64,000 nucleotides of DNA. Origin: Anisakis pegreffii (lineage: Eukaryota; Nematoda; Chromadorea; Rhabditida; Anisakidae). Each line of letters begins with the position of its first letter. The stretch's first letter is position 1. The notes beneath the pieces were generated by a model. It saw only the letters and a list, made by a program, of their open reading frames with translations, had not been told where the DNA came from and made no database searches. The stretch covers positions 1 to 64,000 of the forward strand of contig JAPYMA010002155.1 in the NCBI GenBank assembly GCA_035041965.1, given 5' to 3'. A program made the translations under genes and the position numbers. Shown piece by piece: positions 1 to 13,900 of the stretch.

Positions 1-1990
1 AGGTGAAATCGAGATAGCTTCAGGAAAAGAATCATATCTCCTGAAGTAAGCATAATTGCTTAACAAAATATATGATATTCTGAATCTAGAGGTTCTGAGG
101 AATCGAATAGTATAGAGATATTGATATGTTACCGGGCAAACCTGAGGATACCGGTAGTTTGAATATGAAAAAGCTATAGCACCACAGTGCTAGTCGAGAT
201 ACCTTAAAGATTATAGCTATCTCATCACGTAAGCCAAATCAATCAGCAAAATATATATTTTTGCGAATGTAGATGTTCCGCTGGATCAAAAGGCATAAAA
301 AATTCACATCTTTCAGGGCAAACTTGAGCTTACGGTAGCCTTGAATGCGGCACCCGAGATGGTATTAATAAAATGCCTATATCTCCTCAAATAAGCCAAA
401 CTACTCAGTAAAATTTATGATATTCTGAATCTGGAGGTTCTGCTGGATAGAACTGTGAAAAAAATCGCATGTTTTCGGGCAAACCTGAGAAGACGGTTAG
501 CTCGAAGATCGCAATCCGCCAATTGCTAGTATGAACGTACTGGATTGCTCTATAGTGATCAATTTGTACGAATGAGCGCGACTGCGCTATCGAGTTGAGA
601 TAAATCTAAGTAAATGGCTATAGCTGCTCAGGAAAGCAAAATCGCTGGACAGAATACATGTTTTTCTCAATGAGGAGATCCAGCTGGATCGACTGATGCC
701 AAAAAATTCATATGTTACATGGCAAACTTGAGCTTACGGTAGCCTTGAATGTGGCACCCGAGATAATATTAATAAAGTGCCTATATCTCCTCAAGTAAGC
801 CAAATTGCTCAGTAAAATTTATAACAATCTGAATCTAGAGGTTCTCCTGGATCCACTGGTGAAAAGAAATTCCTGTGTTTCCGGGCAAACTTGAGAAGAC
901 GGTAGGCTCGAAACTGGCAAACCGTATAGCATTGAGTATATGGCTATAAATCCTCACCCATTGATTCTTTTTCGGAAAAATATATGATATTCTGAACTTA
1001 GAGATTCTGAGCAATCGAATGGTGGAAAGACATCCAATTGTTACGGGGCAAGCTTGAGAGTACACGTACCTTGAGGATGGTTATCGCCTCAGCCCTAGTT
1101 TGACACATATATTTATCTACAGTGATCAGTAGTATATAAACAGATGAACAGAGATTACGGTAGGCCCAAAGATGGGAAACCGTATAGCATTGGGAAAACA
1201 GCCATATCTTCTCAAGAAATGCTGACTGCTCAACAATATATATGTTTTTCTGAATGAAGAGATCCAGCTGGATCGACTGATGCAAAAAAAAATCGTATGT
1301 TACGGGACAAACTTGAGAAGACGGATCAATACGTTGCTATGGTTCTATAGAGGTTACCATCTTCAAGGTAACCGTATTCTCAGGTTTGCCCGATAAAATA
1401 TAAATTTCTTTGCACCGTTCGATTGCTCAGAATCTCAGCTTTCAGAATATCGTATATTTTGTTGGGCGATATATATGGCCCAACAAAATATTTCTGCACA
1501 CCATTCAATCCAACGGAATCTCTAGATTTTGAATATCATATACTTCACTGAGTAATTCTACCTACATGAGGAGACATATCTATTTTTTAAGCTATCTCAC
1601 AATCAGCTAGCGCATTTGCGCTTATTGTATCACAATAGATCAATGTATACATTACTATAGCTCTAAAGGGTTACCGTTTTCAAGCTACCCGTCCTCTCAG
1701 GTTTACCCAGTAACACGGCACTTCCTGTACACCGTTCGATTCCGCATAACCTCTAGATATAGAAAAACATAAACTTTGTTGAGCAGTTTTGCTTACCTGA
1801 GGAGATATGGCTGATTACTGTAGCATTGTACGGGTTACTATTTTCATGCCTACCGTACTCTCGGGTTTGCGCAGTGATATATGAATTTCTATTTACCATT
1901 CGATCCCTCGGAACCTCTAGATTCAAGATATCATGCATTTTGCTGAGCACTTCTGCTCACATGCGGTGTTCTGCTTACGTGAATTGAAAA
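1..1990. repeat. Degenerate repeat array with an orientation switch
   Basis: A roughly 160-260 base unit recurs with many substitutions. One landmark is the motif gggcaaacctgag, with variants near 134, 316, 478, 719, 882, 1044 and 1303 on the plus strand. After about 1340 its reverse complement appears near 1380, 1697 and 1861. A second landmark, a gaggttctgctggat-like motif, is found near 89, 434, 671, 838 and 1258, and inverted near 1505, 1738 and 1908. The array therefore has about seven direct and three or four inverted copies. The spacing is too long and the copies too divergent for a CRISPR array. No coding potential is visible. It may be old satellite or transposon-derived DNA; the left edge is cut by the window. 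Confidence 0.85.
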
Positions 1991-3839
1991 GAATTGTATA
2001 TTAGTATCCATACATGCTCGTCGTACATATCAGAATCGTTTGATGTTGCATTAGTATTGATTATTTTCTCCTTTCATTTTTTCATTGTCAATTCTTTATT
2101 GGTTATTCCCTTTTCATCTGAACACAAACAAAATCTTAATTTTATCATTATCATTGTCAAATGAATATTATATCACCATTATTATTATAACTGTCTATTG
2201 TTATTATTTCTAATGAGATGATTCTTGTCAAAATAAATCTTCAGAAATCTCAAAGGTCGCTTATGTCTCATTTCCAGAAGAATATCAGTCTGTATATAAT
2301 CAGTGAGAGTATTAGTGAATGCTAGTTATATAATGCGATGACTTTAATTTTGCAGTGTTTTTACCGTTTTTTCCTAGTAACGATTGGTGTTATAATATTT
2401 GGGTGAAGCATTGAACTCGGGGAGCAATACGGGACAAAATATCCAATTGAAAATTGAAAGTAAAAGATTTTGAAGGGCGATGTCATGGCAGTCAACCATC
2501 AGCCTTGTCACGTATAATCTCGTTAGTAGAAGAAACCAGTAAGTCACAAACCGATTTCAGTAATTAATTTTCAATTGTGATTAAGGCTGACTGACTATGA
2601 GCCAACCTCTCGAAGCAGTGTTCCGTAAATTACCAAATGAGATAATGCTAATTCCACTGTGACATCCTAATCGCCCTCTTCTAACATACTCTGATATTCA
2701 CTTCAATTTCTTGCATTCCCTATGGACGTTTTCATAGCAGCATTCGAAAAAATGAATTATGCATTGTGCTTAATCTTGCAGCAACGATAACTGGCACAAG
2801 TTGTTGAAGCAGTTTATTTGCGAGCAAATGCAGTAATCATCCAACTATAACCGAAAACGGACGCACAATACGAACGCAGTGCTGCTCAATGTTCCGTTAA
2901 AAAAACAATTCCGGTGCTCTTTTCGAAGTGTTCTGCAGAGGAAGTAGTGGACAATGGTACGGATTGTTGCTATTGCTCAGATTAAACACTGTAACGATGA
3001 ACAGTGCTGCTGAACGATTATTGCTTGCTGGCTGATATGGCGCCACCGTGTCGGCATAATCGAGGAGAGTAAAAGCAAACATCTCATCCATTCGAATGGT
3101 GACTGAATGTGAACGTAGAGTGTGAACGAGAGAGCACTGAACTGTTGGAGCATCAGGTGTTGCTGCTTGCTGTTCTCGTTGCATAGATTGGGGTATAGTA
3201 ATATAACAAGAACGTTAATGATAGCGATAACTGTTTTATTTATCCAGATTGATGTGGATAATCCTTGTGATTAGACAGTCGTACCTGTGTTTTGCTTAAG
3301 ACAATTCGTTTGGCTGTGTGTACGTGAGTGGTTGTGATGTGATGTCGTTTGGGTTGTGCGTGTGATTATTGTTTAGCAGGCATTGCTTACGCCGCACACT
3401 CATAGAATCCAATTGTACGACAGCAAGTTTATCACTTAATTTTAGTTTATTAACTTATTTTTATTGTTTGATGAATTGTTCCATTTTACAGATTAGCTGA
3501 TAATCTACTGTTTTGGATATAAGTGCTCTGAATGGTATGTACATGTGTTTTGGTTGTTGCTTATTTGCGATGATACACTTTATTATTTTATGTTAGGTGA
3601 AAGGTGTGCAGTTCTCATTTACCTTATCTTTCCTATTCGTTGTCACCGTAACAATTGCCTAGACATCTTATGGAGTTCCTTCAGTGGTCATTAAATCATA
3701 AATGTAAAAAGAAACATGGAATTAGCAGTGAAATCATGAAGTAATTTATGTTTATGATTCAGTAATAGTTATAGCGAATAATTTTGCAGATGACGTGACC
3801 CGATTGATGAATCGGTGTGATTCGAACGCATTATAAGTA
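1991..3839. other. Non-coding region upstream of the receptor gene
   Basis: AT-rich sequence with no supported gene. A good acceptor-like site (ttttgcag) ends near 3789, about 50 bases before the receptor start codon. It could be a 5' UTR splice site or a spliced-leader acceptor. Nothing else is recognisable. Confidence 0.5.
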
Positions 3840-6800
3840 ATGGTTGGAAATTTTCTTATTGGTTATTTGTTCACATACTTTTTGATCATATCAACAACAA
3901 ATGCTCAGCTGAGTGAATTTGGTTAGTAATCATTTTTGAAATCTATCATTTTCGTACACTCATACCAAGTCGTTTTCATCAGACGATTATTGGGATCGAA
4001 CTCAGGTTTGATTTGATTTGAAGGTAAAAAATATGATCATGATTCGGCGGAGCGTTACGATGCGGATGGTGACCTATCGGTTCCGTTAGATGCGCAGAAT
4101 AGACCTGCTGAGGATTTTATTATCGTTAGAAATGAAACTGAAGCTGACCGAAGACGTAAAAGTGTTCGTTTATCAATTCATTTATTTCTCTTTTCAACTT
4201 CATCAAACGACGCGTTGTTGGATTATTGAATTGTGGAAATAGTTCCGTTCTCATAACTGAAATTCACTGAAGGTTTTAATTAGGAACTTGTTCACGGGCA
4301 GCAGTCTGAATCTGAGCATATTCCAGAAAATTGAGGTTTCATGGGGACGGGTTGTTTGATATGAGACGAACTAAGCTTCAGGTAGGTGATGGAAATTGTT
4401 TGCTGATCATCATTTATCGAAATAAGTTTCAGTTACCACCAAAATACGAGAATGATCGGAGTTTGTGTTATTGTAATTATGAGCCAGAGTTTTGTGGTGG
4501 TTTCACAAACAACACGTGCATGAAGCATCTTGAAGCAGCATGTTTCCATTTCACTGAAGAGGTAAGATTCACTTCAAGATGCAATGAATTCTTAAGCGAA
4601 GACCGATCTGTTGTTTTTGAATGTAATTCAGGTGAGTCGAGTCTGTAAATGAGTGGAACAATCCAGGCAAAGCTCTGTCTGCTCACTGTTGAAAGTTGTT
4701 CTCATTTTAGCGCCTTTACTGTAATGCCCAAATTTTCAAGGTTTATAACGAGGCAGACGGTCGTTCAGAAACGGCGCATCTGTTTGGTTGTGCGCCACTT
4801 ACGCGCGGTTCTGGTGGCTCATATTTTACGGTATGTTTGCAGCAGCACTTCTCTACGGAATTTACATTATTTCAATAACGAAATTCCCATTCGATATCCG
4901 AATTTAGTGTCATGTGATAACTGGGATTGAAATGATTCGTGAGTATATTTCAGTGTAAAGCGCATCTGATAGCTCATGCAACTCCAAAAAGTATTGCGTG
5001 CTGTTACGAAGGATCATACTGCAACTACAATCTCACTGTTCCACCGTACAGAAACGTTTCTCCTAATGGTACTCTTCCATATTTTTTTCACTTTTTTTCT
5101 CATATATTTTTGCGCCCAGCCAGTTTACTGTCGAATTTGCATTGATTGATCAAGCAGCACGTTACAAATTCTTCAGGCATACATCATGAAAAATATTCAT
5201 TCAATTTTCAGGCTTTATCGTTCATCGAAGATGCTCATCCTGTTTGATTGTCTCCGTTTTAATTGTAGTTGCATTATTAATATGGGTAATCGTTGTTTTG
5301 ATCTGTTGTAGACGTGGTCCGTTTGTCAAATGGCTCAAGCGTATTCCACTTGGTTCGCTCTCAGTTTGATTTTCTTTTCGTTTTTTGTTTGATTTGTCAT
5401 CAGTCATTCGAATGAATGCCTGCTTCAAAAATCTGCATGAGAATCCAGTACTTGCCTCTTCATTTTTATGCAGTCTCAGTCAAGCATTTCTTCCTCATTT
5501 CATTTGGTTTGCGTTTCAAAAGAATTCAATATTCTGTTTTCGTCGAGAAGAAAGAAAGTAATTTTCATATGCAAACTCATTTCAGTTCAAAAACTAAAAC
5601 CATCGTTAACTATTCCGACGTTGCAATTGATTGATAGAAATGACTACGAAAGATCACCAATGATGAAGGATGTAAGGTTGGTATCATTAATCTCAGAACT
5701 AATTTTTGTTATCTCAACCTTTGTTCGTCCTGGTTACTGAGTGTATGCTCTGTTACAGCTCTGGATCAGGGTCAGGTTTAGCGAGTTTGAATCAGCGAAC
5801 AGTGGCACAAGATCTTCAGATTATATCGGTGATCGGGAAGGGTCGATACGGAGAAGTGAAGAAGGCTTTATACAAAGGTGATCGATTCGTCGCTGTTAAG
5901 GTCTGCTCGCACACATATTTGTTAATCGACAACTGCTCAAGTCATTAAGAAATCCTCCAAGGAATTCTCTCAACACTTATTTTCGGCATAAATTCGCATA
6001 TTTTCCTTTTTTTTCGGTTTCTGTTTTCATTGGAGAAAGTTATCTTATTAGGCTGTTCTTTGCAGACTTTTTACACGACGGAAGAAGAGTCGTGGAAGAA
6101 CGAAAAAGAGATCTATCAAACACAAATGTTGAACCATGAGAATATTTTGCGTTAGTTTTTTGATGAATCTGTTGTATAACAATAGAATTAATTTTTCAAC
6201 ATTTCATTTACAGTTTGATTCATCAAAATGGCGGTGAATGAAGTTAGTGGCATTTTCGCACAATTTTAACAGATTTGTTTCGTGATGACAATGTTGTGAA
6301 CTGCTTCATCCACTGATAGTTTTACAGGAGATCAGTTTGGGTGCATCAGAGTGAAGATTCGATTATATTTCTTGTAAATGCTCCTATTTGACGAAGCTGA
6401 TCGTAAACTATTTTGCAGAGTTTGTTGCGGCCGATATTGGAAGTCAAGATTCAATCACACGAATGTTGTTGATTACCGACTTCCATGCGTACGGCTCACT
6501 GTACGAATATTTGCAACGTGGCGCAACGCTCTCCGTCAGTGAGGCTCTCAGTCTGGCGCATAGGTTCATTGGATTGTTCTAAATTTAAGCATTCTTCATG
6601 GCCTGAATATGTGTGAGGGTAACACTCAGCTATTTCAGTGCTGTTTGCGGTCTTGAGCATCTTCATAGTGCCTTACGTGGTACGGGTACCCCTCAGAAGC
6701 CAGCCATAGCGCATAGAGACGTGAAATCGAAGAACATTATTGTGAAACGTGAAGGTGTTTGTTGTATCGCAGATTTTGGTCTAGCACTCAGGTTAGCCAT

Positions 6801-7860
6801 TTCTGTTCTGTTTGATTTGTTTATCCCGTTCTTATTCGCTCACTGATATACTCAATGATGCGTTTGTATTTTCAGCGAGGACATGCTAAAAACGAAACCG
6901 AATATCAACATTCAAGTCGGCACAAAACGTTACATGGCACCCGAAGTGCTCGATAAATCGTTGAATGCCAAAAACTTTTACCACTTCAAAATGGCTGACA
7001 TCTATTCATTTTCACTTGTTCTTTGGGAAATCCTTCGGCGTATTCAGGTTCGCTTATTTTCGTTTTGCTGAATTGAATACACTCGTGTTCACCACTTTTA
7101 TTCACATCTCAAAAATAGCTACTAAAGCATACTTTCGAACGAACAATGATTTAGCATCGGAATAACCTCAAAAGCTCAGTTTGTTCAGTATTTATAATAG
7201 GGCTTGAAAGCAGAGGTTTTTGTTGAATGTTAAAAGCCAGGTATTTAGTAAATAATTCAGGAGAACTCGCCGATGCTACGAATATCAGAAAGTGATAGTG
7301 GTATCGGAAGTAGTGGAAGCGGTAGTGGGAGTGGTAACGGGAATGGCACTAAGTATGCGGCGAATGCGCGTAACGGCTCGACAACATGTGCATCTCTGTC
7401 ATCTGCACTTAGACGCAATGCCTCGTCGGGTGTTGCTGATCAACGAAGAGCCATCGATAGCGACGTGTCAGGCATCTCATCCGCTAAGTCTGCGGTTTCA
7501 GTTGTAGCCAGACCACCGGTGCAACCTTTCGAAGATTTGGTCGATTCGGATCCGTCCTTCGATCAAATGCGACATATTGTCTGTTTGCGTAAAGAACGAC
7601 CCTTGTTGGAGGAGTCGTGGAGGAAAGATGCGTATTTGAAGGATATTTGTGAGTTGATGACCGAGTGTTGGAGTGATAACATCAACTGTCGACATACTGC
7701 TTTGCGCATCAAACGAAAAATTTTCGATGTCTTAAAGAAGCATCAGGAAATGCTGAGTCGTTCACCAACCACATCAACGTTTCGCTGTGATTCTATTGTG
7801 ACATCCGCACAGCAGCCAAATCCCGCTCCTTTCACTATTCATATGGATCGTTCGCACTAG
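3840..7860 (+). CDS. sma-6: TGF-beta/BMP receptor type I serine/threonine kinase (SMA-6-like)
   Basis: Type I receptor of the TGF-beta superfamily: it binds a BMP-like ligand at the cell surface with a type II receptor and phosphorylates R-Smads. Model exons: 3840-3921, 4024-4084 (end uncertain), 4327-4381, 4433-4561, 4741-4830, 4954-5068, 5212-5352, 5586-5676, 5759-5900, 6066-6150, 6419-6563, 6639-6791, 6876-7047, 7261-7860; 686 residues, all phases close. The start gives a signal peptide ([18 protein letters not shown]). The ectodomain is Cys-rich and ends in a CC-x4-CN box (CCYEGSYCN). One membrane segment follows (exon 5212-5352), then the GS box SSGSGSGL. Kinase motifs: GKGRYGEV loop, VAVKV lysine, [25 protein letters not shown], and C-terminal TALRIKRK. 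The L45 region ([10 protein letters not shown]) and the ITDFH..GSLYEYL stretch look BMP-class, hence SMA-6 rather than DAF-1; this subtype call is inference. The last exon inserts about 85 Ser/Gly-rich residues inside the kinase lobe. Confidence 0.92.
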
Positions 7861-7913
7861 TATCTATTCAGTGCCCTTTTATCAATCATCTGCGCCTGAG
7901 CTCAATAAAAGCT

Positions 7914-7919
7914 CGGTTT
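7914..7919 (+). other. Polyadenylation signal AATAAA of the receptor gene
   Basis: AATAAA lies 54 bases after the receptor stop codon, within a short inverted repeat (gagct...agctc). The distance is normal for a nematode 3' end. Confidence 0.7.
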
Positions 7920-10900
7920 TTATACGCGCAAGCCACGCCTTTATCGTTTCCTTCAGGCTTCAGTCAAAGTTTTGGACTAGGCTTACGTCTGCTATTGAGC
8001 AAAGGTTGATGATTATCAAGAATCGACGCTATCAAGAGGCAGCTATTTTTTGACATCAGCGCTGATGCGCTACCTTTTCTGTTGGTTTCTCATAGCAGTA
8101 ATGATAACGGACTGAAGCTGCGTTGGCAGCAATTAAAGTTCCGATGTGTATTTCCTTCGCACTTCGTGTATTTTCCGCTTCTGTGCTATTTCGGCGATGG
8201 CTTCGTCACTCCCAAATTGAATGTTCATTTCGGTTACCATCACTGTATTGTATTTCTCAAATGTGTGCACATATATCACTAAAAATATATATGTTTATAC
8301 TTATTACAATCGGCACTTCGAACGGATCGTCAGCAAAATTTACAACGAATTCGTGTCAGATGAATATCATACTTTTAATGCTGTTTTCAATGGCCTTCAA
8401 ATCCAATTTTCAACAGTACTTTTTTGTTGAATTTCGCTCCAAAACTGCCGCATTTCATATTGTTCGGATATTTTTAGAATTTCATTTTATTTGTTTACTG
8501 TTGTCCTCCTCTTTTTTTGTTATTTTACCATTAATCTATTTAATCCGTTAAGGTATGACAGCGTCATTTTCGTTGCAATTATTCAATCGCATAAAATTAT
8601 TCAATTTCCATCAAATATAAATTAAATCATTTTTATTATTTTTGTAAACTTTTTGTTTGTCTAATGAACAAAAAAGTTCCATCGTCATTCCTTGATTCAC
8701 TATGTGATTCGTTCGATTTTCGTTTGATCGATGAAAACGATTCACATTTACACCGTTCAAATAATATCGTCCGATTTATTTCTGTTGCAATTTCCCATCG
8801 TAATTCCTCTTTTCTGCACTTCCTCATTGTCACTGTGTGAAATTGACCAATAAGCGAGTGAGTGTCTTGTAACTTCTGTTATAGATGCTCTTTGCGTAGC
8901 TGTGCAAATGGTCAGTAAAAAGTATTGTTGGTTCTATTGGATTGTTTGATAATCTTGTAAATTGCTTTCTTCGTTTGTATCGTTCAAGGCCATTTTATTT
9001 ATTAATCCATACGTTAAGGTCCACCGTGAATTTGTTGTTATTGTCAGTGAATTTGAAGGTATTATTATCATTATTTCAGTGAGTGTTCTCAAACTTGAAG
9101 TGTTCTCAGTTGAATTTATGCAATGCATTTGTATTATATCACATCGCTGAATGTCCTAAATAACAATAATAACGTGGTTCTTTAACGTTCCTTCCTAACT
9201 CTACTGTGTTGGAAGCTGTTGAAAGTGCGCAAAAAATTGCTGATAATAAATGATTGCTAACGATACGCATATCAGAATGGTTAATTGTGCGTATTGAGAT
9301 CAATTTGGCTAATCGTTCAAGGCATGCTCTCGGCAAGAGTCAGGTTCACACGAATTGAGTGAATGGATAGTGAAAGGTTTTTGGTAGGGAATGATGCATT
9401 CCAAGGAGATGGTCTTACATTAAGGGAAATTCCCAAAAATTTCTTTGTTTCGAGAATTTTGTCGTTCGACGTTGAAAATTGATGTTGAAGGCTACTCGAA
9501 GTGAGCAGTTCGAGTGGGAATAATCGTAAGCGACATGTAACACAAGTGCTTTCGACGCAGATTGTTTGGTGTTGCTGTGTGCATTGGATGTTAGATAGAT
9601 AGATAGGCTATCGCTGTGTTCATCCTGAATAAGAAATCTTATAGGATCTGAGAAGGTTTCAGGTGCATCCGTCATTGTTAATTACCGATCAACGAAGTAC
9701 CGATCTTCCGTCAATATTCAGTGTTAATTACCGGATGGTTTATGTAACAGCTGATATCTTTTGGTGGTCAAAAATTTATTTTCGGTTATTTGTGTGTGTG
9801 AAATTAGTTGAATCGCTATTGTTCTTGTTAATTCGATATTGTTATTGATGATAGGAACAGCAACAAAATGATACAGTGAATAAAACTGATTCATTGAGTG
9901 GTTTGTTCGCTTTCTGATTTCATTCCAGTCGAAAAGCACATTCGAAACTCACTCTCAATTTTATGCAAAATCGCAATGAGTATTTTGGTTAGAGCATTGC
10001 CATTGCGATAACAAACATTACAAAGTTTACAAAATATTTCAAACTCAAGAAATCTAAACTTTTGTGTTGCAACGGTGTACAGAAATATCAATCGATCAGC
10101 ATCATCATCAAATACAATACTAATCGTAAATGTCATCGATGGGTCAACGGCTACACCCAACACCGGATGTGCAAATCAAGTGAATAATTTTTTCATCGAC
10201 GCATCACCCATCACCAAAAACCACGCAAACAATTCATCAATCACTCATACCTCAGCGTTTAATTGAAATTCGTTTACGTTTCTGTTAAAGATAAGTACGC
10301 ACTGAATTAGTTGCAGAACAAATCCACTGAAACTTACTGAACGATTCTTCTCAGAAATATTGAAATTGAATGGTTATTTGAGTAGTAGTAGATGGAAAGC
10401 ACTTTCGATAATAGCCATGATCTGTTCGAGAGAGAGACCCGAGTTCATTCAAGAAAACCCTCCAAGAGGATTACACCTAAAATGTCGCTTAGAATCTCGT
10501 CTCGTTGCGTCTGACTGCAATAATCAGATAAATATTTATTTTAAGTGAAAACGTAACTGCTCAAAACGTAACCCTATCCTTAAGGAAAACTACTGATGAT
10601 TGTTTATCATTGCCACAGCCAGCAGCAATGTAATACTTGATCACATTATGATACTTTTATCAATATCCAGTTGTAATTAATATGTACATGTGAATAGGTG
10701 GATGGAAGTGCGTTTAATGAGAAGTGCACGTTTCAAATTGCTGAACATCCTCTAAGAAGAACAGATCGCATAGAGTCGGTGAAGTTGATTTGATGGCGAT
10801 GTTATGATTCTTGAGAACATTTTGGTTTGATGAGAATAACAACATAAATTTTGTTGATATTCTCTACAAAACAGTAAAACTGACTGCTTACATACATCAA

Positions 10901-13900
10901 AATTTATTTACGATGCTCAATGTTGAAGTTATGCTACAATGGTGATGTTATAATAAATAACAGATGTTTTGAAACATCCTATAACAGATCAATGCAAGCA
11001 TTCGTCACATTTTATTCGTTTGCAATAGATTCTTGTTCGAATCGAGCAAATCGACCACTACCACCACCACACCACTTTTCATTATTGTTTTCACACCTCT
11101 TCGCTGTTATTCTCGATGAAGTGCTCATTAAAAGTTAACAGTTAAGAAGTTTATGTTACGAAGTTTAACATAAGAAGTTTTTCCACAAAAAAAAATTTCT
11201 CGAACTGAAGTATTAAACTTGCAAAGTCTTTGAGAAAGCACCGCCGCAATAACCTTCACTCTCATTTCTACAGTAAACTGCACTCTCAATTTTCACGACG
11301 CTCACTCGACAAATCAGCGTTCACTTAAAGTAATCAAGAAATTGTGTGCGTTGAGTGCGATGATCAGATGCAAGTTTGAGAAATGAATTTGTTTTTGGTA
11401 TGTCTATTGCTAAGTGATTGGTGTATTGCTCATTTCATGGATGGAATTCAATTTGCGCGTGATAACGTCGATTTGATTTGTGAACAGAAGTGAAGAAAAT
11501 AAAGTGACATTTCCCTTGGGGGTAAGACATATGTGAACGAATATGCTGAATGAAGAGGGTATTTATTAGAGGTATAATCACGTTTAAGTATAGAACGGAA
11601 ACTTAAATGTTTTCTGATCGAAATTGATTTACAATCGTTATCCTCATACGGTTCATATGTCTTCAAGCTAAACAGATTTCGTTACATTGTGCCTTCGATT
11701 CATTGCCAGTGATTATCCTTTAGGTCGTAAAAATTTTATTTCACAGTAATTGTGAGCAATTGATTGAAATACAATAGCCTTACTAGCAAAGTTTCATCCT
11801 TGAGACAAATGCATAGTATCACTGAAATAAAGCACCTCGCCGGAAAACATGCAACTGTCATCGTCATTGTGTACACTTTTATCAATGTTCAGCTGATACC
11901 GCTAGAAAATGAATATACTTAATTATGACTCTATCGCTAGTATTGCAGATTTTTGGATTAATTCTTCAATTTATCATATTCTGTAGCTGGTACAGTGATA
12001 AGTTCTGTAACTAGGCAATCCAGGCCCCAAACTTGGTAGTTTTTGAGGAGGTAGATTCACTGGTAAATGTACACTTTTTGCTCGTAATCCAGCTCTCTAA
12101 TTGATGGGTGGAAAAGTTTTGGGCATACGGTTAAATCAATTCATAAGAGGTATCACATCCATGTGACATGCATAACCATGCTGTTTACGTCTGTTAAGGA
12201 TTCTAGATTTGTATTTGATGGGTTGTAGATTAGTAGATGAGTAGAGGCGAGAGAAGAACGATCGTTTGATCCAGAGGAAGGGATAAGGCAAATGAAAGGT
12301 TAACAAGGCAACGATTTGCAAACATTTTACGACTTGAGGTCGACGCTTAAACCGATTGGAATAAAAGAATAAATCTGGTTGAGACGTTGTATAATGCTGG
12401 TAAATGCGAAAAGGAAGGCGGTCTTAACGACTACGATGGATGAATAATGCAATTTTATTTGTGTTATTGTTATTATAATAATAATTATTGTCACTCCTCT
12501 TAACACTAACTCATTCTAGTAAGAAATACTTCAAGTCGTCATATTCTCTTGTTATACCTTTATTGAACCAAGCAAATTGCTAACGGCATCACCTATTTGG
12601 TTCGTGGTCAACCGATAATTGCTGGGTACTGGAGATGCGATTTCATCTGATTATTCTCATTATTTCATCAATTATTCATAATTCATTCAGTTGGTGGTGA
12701 GTTCTGTTCTCTTCTAGTTTTTTGTTGAATGCACTAATCAGTGTGCCATAAGGGAATCACTAATTTAATACTCAGTTAAATTAGTACTGAATAGCTGCAT
12801 GCTTTCGAGTAATCCCTGCCCGACATAACAGTCATAATAAGTTTCATTGCGCTCATCACTGTCACATAAGATCGCGAGCTAGACTTCAATCCTAATCGTG
12901 TATTATTCAAAAATTTTGGTAAAAGGAGTTAGATTTTACTTGCTCTGTCAGTATCTGTTGTCTCTTAAAGCATTCATGAAATTGGTTACGAAAGCAAAAA
13001 TGATTGCTACAATCTTTATTTGAATTTTAGAATCGATATTGTCGGATGTTTTTTGTTCCGACTAAAACACTACTAGTTACGGCTTATCGTATAGTAGACG
13101 CATATTTGAAGTAAATTGAAGTTGAGGTTAACTCGTTCCGTTTGAAGTTGATTAGTAACATTTATATAGAGTCATAACTGCTCTGACTGTCACCTACTTC
13201 AACTCCACCGTAATTACTGCGTTAAACGAGAGCAATTGAGCAGTTACGGTAGGACGAGAAATTGTGAACGAATCGAAACATCTTCAATAGCCATGTCCCA
13301 GCTCAGAGCAGTTGAATTGTCAACCACCGTGAATACTAACGTGACATTCTTTGTTGACTGCAATGTGACATACCACTCATTAAAGATGATCTTTTTTGCT
13401 GCTTCAATTTTGCTCAAAACAAACATGCTCTTCGTGTCGTCGATATCGCAATCAGTCGACGTGAAATTGAACAAGTTTGTTGGAGCGATAAAGTGTTGCA
13501 ATAGGGTAGTTGATTAAGGAAACGCTTCGATACATCGCACAGACTGTCACATTATGTGATGAGCATGCATATTGTGGATTGATCGCACATGCTCGTCTTC
13601 CATCAGCCAAGGCGTCGAAGACGGCATTTTCTTGTTTAGTTATTAGAAAATGGGGATTGAATCGTCATCACACTGATGCGATAGATAACGGTAGTGAATA
13701 GATTGCTCATTGTAAGACTGCATTCGTTTATGACTTTATGTTCGTGTGAATATTTTCATATATTAGTCGTAAAGGTCAGTGAAAGAATGGATACAATCGC
13801 ATTTTATTGTCGTCACTATTTCCGTTCCATTTTAACTATCACAAATGACAGCAGTGCCAATATTCCACACAAAATCCCATGGCGTCTCATAATTCCCTCC

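Noticed and set aside
1..1990. CRISPR-like array
   Set aside because: Units are long and divergent, orientation switches midway, and the genome is eukaryotic.
6210..6250. Possible kinase exon after a tttacag site
   Set aside because: It gives stops in the required phase, and the exon at 6419 joins directly in frame to give the expected ENILQFVAAD.
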